64,000 nucleotides of DNA from JBDTSW01 sp963797835 (GTDB lineage Bacteria > Actinomycetota > Thermoleophilia > Solirubrobacterales > 70-9). The position numbers and the translations under genes are program-made. Of the stretch, positions 9,309-18,881 are shown piece by piece (within the stretch, counting starts at the first letter, position 1; the number at the start of each line of letters is the position of its first letter). The notes under the pieces are model-generated. The model did no database searches and was not told the origin of the DNA. It saw only the letters and a program-made list of their open reading frames with translations. The stretch is taken from NCBI GenBank assembly GCA_963797835.1, contig CAWCRN010000024.1:124001-188000 (forward strand), in the 5' to 3' direction.

Positions 9309-11137
9309 GGCGCCTCGGTTTCATCGCTACGTGCGTGGCCACCGTGGCGGCCGTCTTCGCCGTGTCCGCGCCCGCCGACGACGAGCGCACCTACCTGATC
9401 GAGATGTACAACGCCTTCGGGGTCGTCGAGGGCTCCGACGTGCGGGTGGCGGGCGTGAACGCCGGCTCCGTAACGGACCTTCAGGTCAACTCGGCCAAGC
9501 GTGCGGTGGTCGAGGTCTCGCTCAGCGGCCCGCTGGCCGTTCTCGGCGAGAACACCACCTGTTCGACCGAGCCCCAGTCGCTGATCGCGGAGTACTTCAT
9601 CGACTGTCAGCCGGACGGGCCCGAGATCGAGTCGAGCGGCGACGTCGAGGACCCGGACGTGCCCGCCGAGAACGTCTCGCAGACGGTCCAGAACGACCTG
9701 GTGAACAACACGCTGCGCGAGCCCTACAAGCGCCGGCTTCAGCTCCTGATCAACGAGTTCGGCACGGCGCTCGCGGGCAACCCGGAGAACCTGAACGAGG
9801 CGATTCGCCTCGGCGCGCCGGCCCTGACCTCGCTGGAGAAGGTCCTCGACGTCCTCGGCGACCAGAACACGATCATCCGCGACCTCAACGTCGACTCCGA
9901 CCAGATCATCGCCCGGCTCACCGAGCGTCGCGAGGACGTCGTGCGCTTCATCGAGGAGGCCCGCGACACGGCCGCCGCGTCGGCCGAGCGCCGCGACGAC
10001 CTGTCGACCGACTTCGCCCTCCTGGACGACTTCCTCGCCGAGCTGAACCCGACCCTGGTCGAGCTGGAGGCCGTGGCGCGGGAGACGACGCCGCTGTTCA
10101 CCGACCTGCGGGCATCGGCGCCCGGCCTCAACGAGCTGGTGACGAGCCTGCCCGCGTTCAACCAGGCGACCCAGAAGTCGCTGGACAGCCTGGGCGAGGC
10201 GTCCGACACGGGTGAGAAGGCGCTGGAGCGCGGCAAGGAGGAGATCGAGGCGCTGGCCGACTCCGGCGCCAAGGCCACCTCCGTCGGCGAGATGCTGGCC
10301 GACCTGTTCCGCGACCTGGACGACCCGAACCGGGCGGTGGAGGTGGACCAGCGCGCCGCCGATCGCACCAACCGCGACGGCCCCACCGGATACACCGGCC
10401 TCGAGGGCCTCCTGAACTACGCCTACTACCAGGCGGCCTCGACCAACCAGTTCGACCAGGTCGGCCACCTGCTCCAGTTCAGCCTCTACTACGTCTTCAC
10501 GGGCCCCTGCGGCGAGTTCACGAGCGGCCGCAACCCGGAGACGGGAGAGCTGGAGCTGCCGAACAAGGCGGGTGGGTTCACGAGTACGCCCACGCTCACC
10601 GGCCCGGACTCGACCCAGATCGACAACTGCGTCGCCTGGCTGGGCGCCAACCAGCCCGAGATCACCCAGGACCTGGGGTCGGCCCTCGGCCTCTACGACC
10701 AGTCCGTCTGCGATACCGACAACGACGGCGACTACAGCGAGGTGAAGCCCGCACAGGCCACCTCGCTCTGCGAGCCGATCACGAAGAAGCAGTCGGGCGA
10801 GTCCGGGTCCGGCGACGCGTCGCAGCGCAGCACCTCAACCGGGGCGGGCGGCGCCTTGACCCCGGGCGTTCCCGGAGCCGCGCCGGGCAGCCCGCTGCCG
10901 GACCTGCCCCTGCCGGACCTGGGCGGCAACAACGGCGGCATCCCGGACGACCTCGAGGACCTCCTCGACCTGCCCCCGCGGCTCTTCGACGACCTCCCCG
11001 AGCGCCTCCAGGACCGGCTCAACCGCCTCCGCAACGCCCTGGGCGGCAACGGCGGCTCCAACAACGGCGGAGGCGGCGGCAACAGCGGGGGTGGCGGCGC
11101 CGTGAACGACCTCCTCGACTTCCTCTTGGGGCCGTGA
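9305..11137 (+). CDS. MCE family protein 2
   Basis: A 610-residue paralogue. The N-terminal hydrophobic segment (residues 4-24) is followed by a divergent MCE core (YLIEMYNAFGVVEGSDVRVAG) with an inserted cysteine-containing loop (TTCSTEPQSL ... FIDCQPDG), and then a long helical domain (residues about 130-350). The end is unusual: residues about 500-610 are low complexity, rich in Pro, Gly, Asn and Asp (LPDLPLPDLGGNNGG, then a Gly/Asn tract), suggesting a flexible extracellular tail. ATG 9305 overlaps the previous stop by 4 bp. Confidence 0.93.
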   Translation: MRRLGFIATCVATVAAVFAVSAPADDERTYLIEMYNAFGVVEGSDVRVAGVNAGSVTDLQVNSAKRAVVEVSLSGPLAVLGENTTCSTEPQSLIAEYFIDCQPDGPEIESSGDVEDPDVPAENVSQTVQNDLVNNTLREPYKRRLQLLINEFGTALAGNPENLNEAIRLGAPALTSLEKVLDVLGDQNTIIRDLNVDSDQIIARLTERREDVVRFIEEARDTAAASAERRDDLSTDFALLDDFLAELNPTLVELEAVARETTPLFTDLRASAPGLNELVTSLPAFNQATQKSLDSLGEASDTGEKALERGKEEIEALADSGAKATSVGEMLADLFRDLDDPNRAVEVDQRAADRTNRDGPTGYTGLEGLLNYAYYQAASTNQFDQVGHLLQFSLYYVFTGPCGEFTSGRNPETGELELPNKAGGFTSTPTLTGPDSTQIDNCVAWLGANQPEITQDLGSALGLYDQSVCDTDNDGDYSEVKPAQATSLCEPITKKQSGESGSGDASQRSTSTGAGGALTPGVPGAAPGSPLPDLPLPDLGGNNGGIPDDLEDLLDLPPRLFDDLPERLQDRLNRLRNALGGNGGSNNGGGGGNSGGGGAVNDLLDFLLGP

Positions 11138-11141
11138 CGCG

Positions 11142-12899
11142 ATGAGAGGACGCAGCCCACTCCAATCGCTCGCAGCCTCGCCGACGATGGTCGGTGCGGT
11201 CACGGTGCTGATCGCGATCGTGGCGGTCTTCCTGGCGTACAACGCGAACCAGGGCCTGCCGTTCGTCCCCGTCTACCGGGTCTCGGTCGAGGTCCCGAAC
11301 GCCGCCCGCCTCACCAACAACAACGAGGTGCGGATCGGTGGCCACCGCGTCGGCGTCGTCGAGTCGATCGAGCCGGTGCTGCCAGAGGCGGCGAAGGCCA
11401 CCGCCGCGAGCGACGGCACCGTCGCCGCCGACGCCGCGAACGACACGGGCGGCGTCGCCGCCCTGGTCAACCTGAAGCTGGACAAGACGGCCGAGCCCCT
11501 GCCGCAGGACTCGATCTTCCGCGTCCGCTACCGGTCCGCGTTCGGCCTCAAGTACCTCGAGGTCGTCCGCGGTAACGGCGAGCCGGCGCCGGAGGGCTTC
11601 ACCTTCGACGGCACCGACGACGGCGGCGTCTGCACCCTGCCCGCCAGCGCCGACCTGCCACCGGCGAAGGGCGCAGCCGGCAACGGCTGCTTCCAGGAGC
11701 AGACCGAGTTCGACGACATCGCGAACACCTTCGACACCGAGACCCGCGAGAACGCGCGACGCAACCTCGAGGGCTTCGGCAACGCCTTCGCCGGCCGTGG
11801 CTTCTCGCTGAACCAGGCGATCGAGAACCTGCGACCGCTCATCGTGAACCTGAAGCCGGTCGCCGACATCCTGGACGAGCCGACGACGCGGTTCGCCCGT
11901 CTCTTCCCCGAGCTGGGCGACGCTGCGCGCATCGTCGCCCCGGTCGCCGAGGAGCAGGCCGAGCTGTTCGGGTTCATGGCTACCACCTTCGCGGCGATCT
12001 CCTCCGACGTGGACGCGCTCAAGGGGACGATCTCGGAGGGCGTGCCGACGCTGGCGGCCGGGATCGAGACCCTTCCCCGGCAGATCCCGTTCCTGCGCGA
12101 TTTCGCGACGCTCTCTCGGGCCCTGCGCCCGGGTGTCGCCGACCTGCGCATCACCCTGCCGACCCTGAACGACGCGATCGACGTCGGCACGCCCGTCCTC
12201 AACAGCTCGGTGGGGCTCAACACCCGGCTCAAGGGGGCGATGCGGGAGCTGCTCCAGCTGGTCGAGCAGCCGACCACGCGGACCTCGCTGCTGCGCCTGA
12301 AGGACACCTTCGACATCGCGGAGCCGCTGGCCCGCTGGGTGGTGCCGGCGCAGACGAACTGCAACTACTGGAACTACTGGTTCACGTTCGTGCCCAACGG
12401 CCTCTCCGACAAGAGCACGATCGGCTACACCTTCCGCCAGGCCCTCACCAACTACCCGCTCGGCCCGGTCGGCCTCAACGTCCCGGATCTCGGCCCGGTG
12501 GTCGTGTCGGGCGAGGCACAGGCGCCGATGGCCGGCTACTCGGGTATCCAGTCGAACGGCAGGGTCGGCGGCTTCCTGCCGCCAGACGGCGGGGTCAACT
12601 ACGCGTCGAACGACTTCGCGCCGTACAGGATCCCGATCGCCTACGGCCCGGTCTATTCCCCCGCCGGCCAGAACCTCCCCGGCCAGGACCTCGACGACTG
12701 TCAGACGGGCCAGCTCGGGCTGCCGCTGGGACGGTTGCAGCTCGAGGGTCAGGGTGACAGCAACCCGGCCATCGGCGTCCCCGACCTGCCCGGCTCACGC
12801 GGCCCGACGAACCTGTTCTGGAACCAGGACTCGACCCGGGCCATCAAGGACTCGCGCGTGGATAGCCGCCAGCCACAGACCTGGAGCGACCTGCCATGA
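11142..12899 (+). CDS. MCE family protein 3
   Basis: A 585-residue MCE protein. A transmembrane segment (residues 18-37) precedes the MCE domain (YRVSVEVPNAARLTNNNEVRIGG), which has a roughly 20-residue Ala/Asp-rich insertion before LVNLKLDKTAEPLP and a second insertion containing two Cys. A helical domain (about residues 195-390) follows, then a C-terminal region with CNYWNYWFTFVPNG, a tract seen at the end of the helical part in actinobacterial Mce proteins. It starts 4 bp after the previous stop and ends overlapping the next ATG. It is intact. Confidence 0.93.
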   Translation: MRGRSPLQSLAASPTMVGAVTVLIAIVAVFLAYNANQGLPFVPVYRVSVEVPNAARLTNNNEVRIGGHRVGVVESIEPVLPEAAKATAASDGTVAADAANDTGGVAALVNLKLDKTAEPLPQDSIFRVRYRSAFGLKYLEVVRGNGEPAPEGFTFDGTDDGGVCTLPASADLPPAKGAAGNGCFQEQTEFDDIANTFDTETRENARRNLEGFGNAFAGRGFSLNQAIENLRPLIVNLKPVADILDEPTTRFARLFPELGDAARIVAPVAEEQAELFGFMATTFAAISSDVDALKGTISEGVPTLAAGIETLPRQIPFLRDFATLSRALRPGVADLRITLPTLNDAIDVGTPVLNSSVGLNTRLKGAMRELLQLVEQPTTRTSLLRLKDTFDIAEPLARWVVPAQTNCNYWNYWFTFVPNGLSDKSTIGYTFRQALTNYPLGPVGLNVPDLGPVVVSGEAQAPMAGYSGIQSNGRVGGFLPPDGGVNYASNDFAPYRIPIAYGPVYSPAGQNLPGQDLDDCQTGQLGLPLGRLQLEGQGDSNPAIGVPDLPGSRGPTNLFWNQDSTRAIKDSRVDSRQPQTWSDLP

Positions 12900-14677
12900 G
12901 GACCTCCGGCTCCAAGCGGCGGATGCCCGACTGGCTGATCGGCCTGGTCCTGATCGTCGTGATCGGGGTCGGCTCGTTCGTCGCCTACACGAAGAAGCTG
13001 CCGTGGAGCGACCCCTACGAGGTCCAGGCGGTATTCGAGACCGCGCAGAACCTGCGGCCGAAGGCCCCGGTGCGGATCGCCGGCGTCAACGTCGGCGAGG
13101 TGACCGCTGTCGAGCACCTGACGCCCGGCGACCCCGCGCTCCAGGCGCAGGCGGACGGCCAGCAGACCGACGTACCCGACGAGCCCGGCGCGGCGCAGTC
13201 GGCTGCCCTGGTGACGATGACGTTGAAGGAGGAGGCGCTGCCGCTCCACGAGGATGCGCAGTTCCAGTTACGCCCCCGCCTGTTCCTCGAGGGCAACCTG
13301 TTCGTCGAGACCAAGCCCGGCAGCCCCAACGCCGAGGAGGTGGGCGAGAACCACACCTTCCCGGTCTCGCAGACGTCGAGCTCGGTTCAGATCGACCAGG
13401 TGCTGACAACCCTCCAGTCCGACGTGCGGGCCAATCTCCAGACCTTCCTCGACGAGTTCGGCAACGCCCTGGTCGAGTACGGCGGCGCCAAGGGGTTCCA
13501 GGAGCTCTACGGCTCGTCGGCCGGCGCCTTCAAGTACACGTCGCAGGTGAACGAGGCCCTCCAGGGCACCCGCACCCACGACCTCTCCGGCCTGATCCGC
13601 AACCTCGACCAGGTGGTGGCCGCGCTCGGCTCGAACGAGCTGGCTCTCCAGAACCTCGTCACCAACTTCCGCGTGGTCTCGGGCTCGTTCGCCGCCGAGT
13701 CGGCCTCGCTCGAGCAGGCGATCGCGAAGCTCCCCGACGTGCTGGACGCGGCCGAGCCCGCCTTCGCCAACCTCAACGCCTCCTTCCCGCCGCTTCGCGC
13801 CTTCGCGCGCGAGGCCCTGCCCGGCGTGCGCTCGGCCACCCCGGCGCTGCGGGCGGCGACGCCGCTGATCGAACAGGTCCGGCTGCTGGTCTCCGAGGAT
13901 GAGCTGCGCGGCCTGGTCGCGGACCTACGCCCGACCATCCCCGACCTCGCCCGTCTCTCGGCCGCCACGAAGCCGCTCCTGACCCAGTTCCGGAAGGTCT
14001 CGAGCTGCTTCAACGAGGTCGTGATCCCGTGGTCCAACGACACGATCGAGCCGCCGGCGACGTACCCGCATCCGGTGAACGGCACCGTCGCGGAGGAGAC
14101 CGCCTCCGGGCTCGTCGGGATCGCGAGCGAGAGCCGCTCCGGCGACGCCAACGGCCAGTACATCCGGGTCGAGGCGGGCGGCGGCGCGAACACGGTGCTG
14201 ATTCCGGGCGGCGCACCGGACGCCTCCTCCGACGCCGTGGGCCTGCTCGACTTCCCGCTCTTGGGCGGGCTCCCGAGCGTTCACGGGAACCTCGCCGACT
14301 CGCAGGTCCCCCAGTTCACGACCGCCCCGGGCAATGACCGCCCGACCTCGCGGGTCGCCTGCGAGACCCAGGACCCGCCGGACCTGGCGGCCGAGGGGAT
14401 CATGAGCGGCGATCCCGAGTTCCCGGACACGCCGCCGAACCCGATCGATCTCGACGACCTGCTCGACACCCTCGGCGGCGTGATCGACCTGCTCCCGCGC
14501 CGGACCGCCGCGCAGATCGAGGAGCAGAGCGCCGAGATCCGGGCGGCGCAGGCAGAGGGCGACGACGCGGCCGCAAGCGAGGCGGGCGCCGAGCTGCTGG
14601 ACCTGCTCGAGGGCGTCGACAAGCAGATCCAGGAGCAGGCGGGCGGCGGCGCCTCGAGCACGGAGCTGGGCGGCTGA
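12896..14677 (+). CDS. MCE family protein 4
   Basis: A 593-residue MCE protein. Basic start MRTSGSKRR, transmembrane segment at residues 14-31, and MCE core PYEVQAVFETAQNLRPKAPV. The domain contains a roughly 20-residue insertion (HLTPGDPALQAQADGQQ) before the strand VTMTLKEEALPL. The long helical domain runs to about residue 390, followed by a Gly/Asp-rich segment and a C-terminal coiled coil (EEQSAEIRAAQAEGDD). Stop and start overlap the neighbours (4 bp upstream, TGATG downstream), so it is translationally coupled. Confidence 0.93.
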   Translation: MRTSGSKRRMPDWLIGLVLIVVIGVGSFVAYTKKLPWSDPYEVQAVFETAQNLRPKAPVRIAGVNVGEVTAVEHLTPGDPALQAQADGQQTDVPDEPGAAQSAALVTMTLKEEALPLHEDAQFQLRPRLFLEGNLFVETKPGSPNAEEVGENHTFPVSQTSSSVQIDQVLTTLQSDVRANLQTFLDEFGNALVEYGGAKGFQELYGSSAGAFKYTSQVNEALQGTRTHDLSGLIRNLDQVVAALGSNELALQNLVTNFRVVSGSFAAESASLEQAIAKLPDVLDAAEPAFANLNASFPPLRAFAREALPGVRSATPALRAATPLIEQVRLLVSEDELRGLVADLRPTIPDLARLSAATKPLLTQFRKVSSCFNEVVIPWSNDTIEPPATYPHPVNGTVAEETASGLVGIASESRSGDANGQYIRVEAGGGANTVLIPGGAPDASSDAVGLLDFPLLGGLPSVHGNLADSQVPQFTTAPGNDRPTSRVACETQDPPDLAAEGIMSGDPEFPDTPPNPIDLDDLLDTLGGVIDLLPRRTAAQIEEQSAEIRAAQAEGDDAAASEAGAELLDLLEGVDKQIQEQAGGGASSTELGG

Positions 14678-16071
14678 TGGCTGTCGCGATCAGAAAGCAC
14701 CTCCGTGACTTCATCGCCGTGGCGGTGCTCGTGGCCGTGGCCGGCGGCATCACCTACCACATCTTCCAGGAGCAGCGGCTGCGGATCCCGATCCTCGAGG
14801 AGAAGCCCTTCGAGCTGAAGGCCGAGTTCGAGACCGCCCAGGCCGTGGTCCCCGGCCAGGGGCAGACGATCCGGGTCGCCGGCGTGCGCATCGGCGACGT
14901 CCAGGACGTGGACCTCGAGGACGGCGTCGGCGTCGTCACCTTCGCGATCGACCGCGAGTTCCTGCCGATCTACAAGGACGCGACGCTCCTGATGCGGCCC
15001 ACGACCGGCCTCAAGGACATGTTCTTCCAGCTCGACCCGGGCACGAAGGCGGCGGGCGAGTACGAGGAGGGGAGCACGGTCCCGGTCGCCAACACCGCGC
15101 CGGACGTCAACCTCGACGAGGTCCTGGAGGCGCTGGACTCCGACACGCAGGCGTACCTGCGGCTGCTCCTGGTCGGCGCCGGCAAGGGGCTCGAGGGCCG
15201 CGACGAGGACCTGGGCAAGCTGCTCGGCGGCCTCGGGCCGATCAATGAGGATCTGCGCCGGCTGAGCTCGAAGGTCGCCACGCGCCAGCAGAACGTGCGC
15301 AACCTGGTTCACAACTTCAACGTCCTCACCGGCCGGATCGGCCAGGCCGACCAGGACCTGATCGAGCTGGTCTCGACGTCGAACTCGGCGCTGGGCGCGA
15401 TCGCCGAGCAGGACCCGAGCGTTCGCCGCGCCGTCGAGCTGCTGGGCCCGACCCTGACGCAGGCGGAGTCGACGCTGAACGAGGTCGCCGACTTCGCCGA
15501 GGTCCTCGGACCGACGTTCGACGACCTGCGCCCGTTCGCGCGCAACCTCGACGCCGCGAACACGTCCCTCGAGAGCCTCGCGAACTCGGCGACGCCCGTG
15601 ATCGAGAACGAGATCCGCCCGTTCGTGCGCGCGGCCCGTAAGCCCGTCCCCGACCTGCGCCGCGCGGCCGACCGTTACTCGACCGCCGCCCCGCGCCTGA
15701 CGGTGATCGGCAGGAAGCTCAACGTGCTCACCAACATGGCTGCCTACAACCCCGACGTCGACGGAGATGGCAGCGGGCAGGACCCGACCGGAACCCCGGA
15801 GCGGGACGAGGGCTTCCTGTACTGGGCAGGCTGGCTCGGCCACAACGGCAACATGCTGTTCAACACCGCCGACGGCAACGGCCCCTTCCGCCGGATCTAC
15901 TTCACGGCGGGCTGCAACCAGCTGGTCAACATCATCACGGGTGGCTCCGGCGGGCTCATCCCCGAGCCGCCGCCCCCGGTCGGCGACTTCGTGACCTTCC
16001 TGCAGGAGCAGACAAGGGGCATCATCAGCGGCGTCGGCACGCTCTTCGCTCCCGGAGGGCTGTGCGACTGA
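14677..16071 (+). CDS. MCE family protein 5
   Basis: A 464-residue MCE protein, the most canonical of the set. A transmembrane segment (residues 11-28) is followed by FELKAEFETAQAVVPGQGQT, an uninterrupted MCE domain ending MFFQLDPG, then a helical region with repeats of the NLDAANTSLESLAN type. The C-terminal part has a proline-rich PEPPPPVGD stretch. In mycobacterial mce operons the fifth gene often encodes a lipoprotein, but no lipobox is present here. The start overlaps the preceding stop by one base. Confidence 0.94.
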   Translation: MAVAIRKHLRDFIAVAVLVAVAGGITYHIFQEQRLRIPILEEKPFELKAEFETAQAVVPGQGQTIRVAGVRIGDVQDVDLEDGVGVVTFAIDREFLPIYKDATLLMRPTTGLKDMFFQLDPGTKAAGEYEEGSTVPVANTAPDVNLDEVLEALDSDTQAYLRLLLVGAGKGLEGRDEDLGKLLGGLGPINEDLRRLSSKVATRQQNVRNLVHNFNVLTGRIGQADQDLIELVSTSNSALGAIAEQDPSVRRAVELLGPTLTQAESTLNEVADFAEVLGPTFDDLRPFARNLDAANTSLESLANSATPVIENEIRPFVRAARKPVPDLRRAADRYSTAAPRLTVIGRKLNVLTNMAAYNPDVDGDGSGQDPTGTPERDEGFLYWAGWLGHNGNMLFNTADGNGPFRRIYFTAGCNQLVNIITGGSGGLIPEPPPPVGDFVTFLQEQTRGIISGVGTLFAPGGLCD

Positions 16072-16112
16072 TGCCCCGGTTCAGCGACATCCGCCGGGAG
16101 GTGAGGGCCTGA
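16071..16112 (+). CDS. possible 13-codon coupling ORF between MCE genes 5 and 6
   Basis: ATG 16071 overlaps the stop of MCE gene 5 by one base. The frame encodes MPRFSDIRREVRA and ends in a TGA that overlaps the ATG of MCE gene 6 by one base, with GGGAGGTGAGG providing a ribosome-binding site inside it. It fills the only sizeable gap in the cluster exactly. It may serve only to carry ribosomes across the gap; it is too short to assign a function. Confidence 0.3.
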   Translation: MPRFSDIRREVRA

Positions 16113-17701
16113 TGCAGAAGCAGGCGCCCAGCGTCGGCCGCATCCTCATCGCCGTCGGCTTCACGCTCTCGTGCTTCGGGCTGATCCTGTTCCTGTGGAT
16201 CGCCTTCGGCGGGCCGATCCCGCTCAAGCCCGAGAGCTACAAGATCACCGCCTACTTCCCGGAGACGACCACGCTCGCCAGCGAGTCGGACGTACGCATC
16301 AGCGGCGTCTCGGTCGGCAAGGTCAAGACGATCGAGCTGGCGCCGCAGGAGTTCCGCGTCGACGGCAACGACACGACCGAGGCGACGATGGAGATCCGGC
16401 CCGAATTCGCTCCGATCGCCGAGGACACGCGGGCGATCCTCCGCCAGAAGACGCTGCTGGGCGAGACGTACATCGAGCTGAGCCCGGCGAGCGACGCCGG
16501 CGAGGACGCCGCCCCGGTCTCGCTCGGCGCCGCCGCAAACGTCTCCGATGCGGAGGCCGAGGGCGTCGAAGCGCTCGAGGAGGGCGGCACGCTAGGCGTC
16601 GAGCACACGCAGGACGCGACCCAGATCGACGAGATCTTCAACGCGTTGGACGAGGAGACGCGCGAGTCGTTCCAGCGCTGGCTGGCCAACTCCTCGACCG
16701 CGATCGAGGGGCGCGGCCTGGACCTGAACGACGCGGTCGGCAACCTCGGTCCGTTCGTCTCCGACGCCGCCGAGCTGCTGGAGATCCTCAACCGCCAGAA
16801 GGTGGCGCTGAAGGGGCTGGTTCGCGACACCGGCACCGTGTTCGAGGCGATCACCGAGCGCGACCAGGCGCTCGCGGGCGTGATCACAGGCTCCAACGAG
16901 ACCTTCGAGGCGCTGGCGTCCGAGGACGCGGCGCTCGCCGAGTCGTTCCAGATCCTGCCCACGTTCGAGCGCGAGTCCCGCCTCACCTTCGAGCGCCTGG
17001 ACGAGTTCCAGGCCGACACCCGCCCCCTGATCCAGGACCTGATCCCGGTCGCCAACGACCTGTCGCCGACCCTGGCCTCGGTCCGGCGCCTCTCGCCCAA
17101 CCTGAAGAGCCTGTTCGGCGACCTTGACGTCCTGATCGACGCCTCGGTCAAGGGCCTCCCGGCCCTGGAGCGGACGCTGAACGGACTCGGCCCGGTGCTC
17201 GACGCCCTCGACCCGTTCCTCGCCAACCTCAATCCCGTGGTCCGCTACCTCGAGTTCCAGAAGACCACGGTCACCGACTTCCTCGCGGGCCCAGGCACGG
17301 CGCTCGCCAACTCGATCGACCCGATCGACGCCAACCAGCCGGCGCCACGGCACTACCTGCGCCAGCTCGGCTACCTCGGGGCGGAGACGATCGGCGCCCA
17401 TCCCACGCGGCTGTCGACCAACCGCTCGAACGGCTATCTCGCGCCGGGCGCGCTGACCGCCCCGACCTCCATGGCCTCGGGGATGTTCCCGAGCTTCGAC
17501 TGCCGCAACCTGGATTACAACCCGACGACGGCGGCGGGCTCGCCCGAGGCGCTCAGCGAGGAGATCCACACCGCGGACGACCCCGCCGGCGGTGGGGTGC
17601 CGCCCGTCGGCGTCTCATTCGCCCCCTGCATCATCGAGGAGCCATTCGCGGGCGGCGCGCTCTCCGACACCCGCTTCCCGAACCTGTTCTCCGACCCGTA
17701 G
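16112..17701 (+). CDS. MCE family protein 6
   Basis: A 529-residue MCE protein. Transmembrane segment at residues 10-31, MCE domain YKITAYFPETTTLASESDVR through RQKTLLGETYIELSP, then an Ala/Glu-rich linker, the helical domain (about residues 170-400) and a C-terminal region with two Cys. ATG 16112 is preceded by GGGAGGTGAGG. It is the last of the six, matching in number the MceA-F set of actinobacteria, although neither YrbE permease genes nor an MlaF ATPase flank the cluster here. Confidence 0.93.
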   Translation: MQKQAPSVGRILIAVGFTLSCFGLILFLWIAFGGPIPLKPESYKITAYFPETTTLASESDVRISGVSVGKVKTIELAPQEFRVDGNDTTEATMEIRPEFAPIAEDTRAILRQKTLLGETYIELSPASDAGEDAAPVSLGAAANVSDAEAEGVEALEEGGTLGVEHTQDATQIDEIFNALDEETRESFQRWLANSSTAIEGRGLDLNDAVGNLGPFVSDAAELLEILNRQKVALKGLVRDTGTVFEAITERDQALAGVITGSNETFEALASEDAALAESFQILPTFERESRLTFERLDEFQADTRPLIQDLIPVANDLSPTLASVRRLSPNLKSLFGDLDVLIDASVKGLPALERTLNGLGPVLDALDPFLANLNPVVRYLEFQKTTVTDFLAGPGTALANSIDPIDANQPAPRHYLRQLGYLGAETIGAHPTRLSTNRSNGYLAPGALTAPTSMASGMFPSFDCRNLDYNPTTAAGSPEALSEEIHTADDPAGGGVPPVGVSFAPCIIEEPFAGGALSDTRFPNLFSDP

Positions 17702-17769
17702 GCCGGCGCCGGCCGGTGCCCCGGCCGCATCGGCGCATAGGATCCGGTGCCATCCGCACGGAGGAGGAG

Positions 17770-18195
17770 ATGGTGGCGCTGTTCAAGGACGCCGACGAGG
17801 TGTACGCGACGCTCGGGAAGTTGTTCACCGACCTCGCCCAGGACGAGGACGTGGCCGCCGCGTTCAGCCGCGCCGACACTGTGGTTCGCTACCGCTACAG
17901 CGACCCGGAGGCGGAGATCACCGTGTCGCTGCGGGAGGGCGAGCCCGTCGTGGTGGACTTCGGGGAGTCCGAGCTGGAGCCCGAGGTGACGATGTCCATG
18001 AGCGCCGACGTCGGGCACCGATTCTGGCTGGGCGGCGTGAACGTCACGGTGGCACTGGCGCGGGGCGAGATGAGGGCCGAGGGCCCGGTGGCGAAGATCC
18101 TGCGGCTGGTGCCGCTCGCCAAGCCGATCTTCCCGCGCTACCGCGCCCAGCTCGAGGCTCAGGGGCGCAGCGACCTGATACACGCAGAGGGATGA
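17770..18195 (+). CDS. SCP2 sterol-binding-domain protein
   Basis: A 141-residue soluble protein with the SCP2-like fold pattern: an N-terminal helix, then strands VRYRYSDPEAEITVSLREGE and VTMSMSADVGHRFWLGGVNV, and a C-terminal helical region VAKILRLVPLAKPIFP. SCP2 domains bind acyl chains or sterols. ATG 17770 has GAGGAGG just upstream; the frame is also open to 17716 but lacks a better site. Placed 68 bp after the six MCE genes in the same direction, it may handle lipids imported by that system. Confidence 0.7.
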   Translation: MVALFKDADEVYATLGKLFTDLAQDEDVAAAFSRADTVVRYRYSDPEAEITVSLREGEPVVVDFGESELEPEVTMSMSADVGHRFWLGGVNVTVALARGEMRAEGPVAKILRLVPLAKPIFPRYRAQLEAQGRSDLIHAEG

Positions 18196-18881
18196 GCGCG
18201 AAGGAAGAGGCAGCCGGCTGGGCCGAGGCGGTCCAGGCGGTGGGCGCCAAGCGCGATCTGCGCTACGACGCGATCGGCGGGCTGAACCCCGCCGGGGGGC
18301 CGGCTGCGCTCTGCCCGGGCGGCACGAACCGCCTCACCGGGCAGCTGGCCGACGGTTTCTGGGGCGCCTCCTGCGACGCCGACGAGCGGGCGGAGGGCTC
18401 GCTCTTCTCGAAGTCGGTGGTACCGCGCGCGATCCTCGCCAAGGCCCACGTGCCCGACCTGGCCGACGCGATGCCGCCGTTCAACGTCGAGTCCCTCGAG
18501 CGGAGCGCCGAGGACCTGATCGAACGCCGCGCCACACGCAACCGGGTCGAGTTCGAGTCGATCGAGTTCAACAAGCGCTTCCTGGCGACGGTCCCGAGCG
18601 AATACGACCCGATCGCCCTGCGCGAGATGTTCGGGCCGGCATTCCTCGACTGGGTGACGACGATCGACCGCCAGGTCGACTTCGGCGTCTCCGAGGGCCA
18701 GCTCTACTTCCACTGGCATCTCCGGGAGCGAAGCGCCGACGAGTACGAGGCGGCCCTCGACTCGGGGGCCGGGCTCTTCACCCGCGTCTGCCGCGAGGTG
18801 GAGGGGCACGGCGTCCACACCTACCAGCCGGGCCCCTGGCACGCCGGCCTCGAGCCCTTTCCCGACGACCCCCAACGATGA
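18192..18881 (+). CDS. conserved-looking protein of unknown function
   Basis: A 229-residue protein from ATG 18192, overlapping the SCP2 stop by 4 bp. There is no signal peptide or membrane segment. The central part (VEFESIEFNKRFLATVPSEY, then WVTTIDRQVDFGVSEGQLYF) resembles the soluble domain of DUF3137-type proteins, where a galanin-like 'NKRF' motif precedes a beta-rich region, but this is only a weak resemblance. Coupling to the SCP2 gene suggests a shared transcript with the lipid-transport cluster. Its stop lies inside the 18878-18925 inverted repeat. Confidence 0.6.
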   Translation: MSAKEEAAGWAEAVQAVGAKRDLRYDAIGGLNPAGGPAALCPGGTNRLTGQLADGFWGASCDADERAEGSLFSKSVVPRAILAKAHVPDLADAMPPFNVESLERSAEDLIERRATRNRVEFESIEFNKRFLATVPSEYDPIALREMFGPAFLDWVTTIDRQVDFGVSEGQLYFHWHLRERSADEYEAALDSGAGLFTRVCREVEGHGVHTYQPGPWHAGLEPFPDDPQR

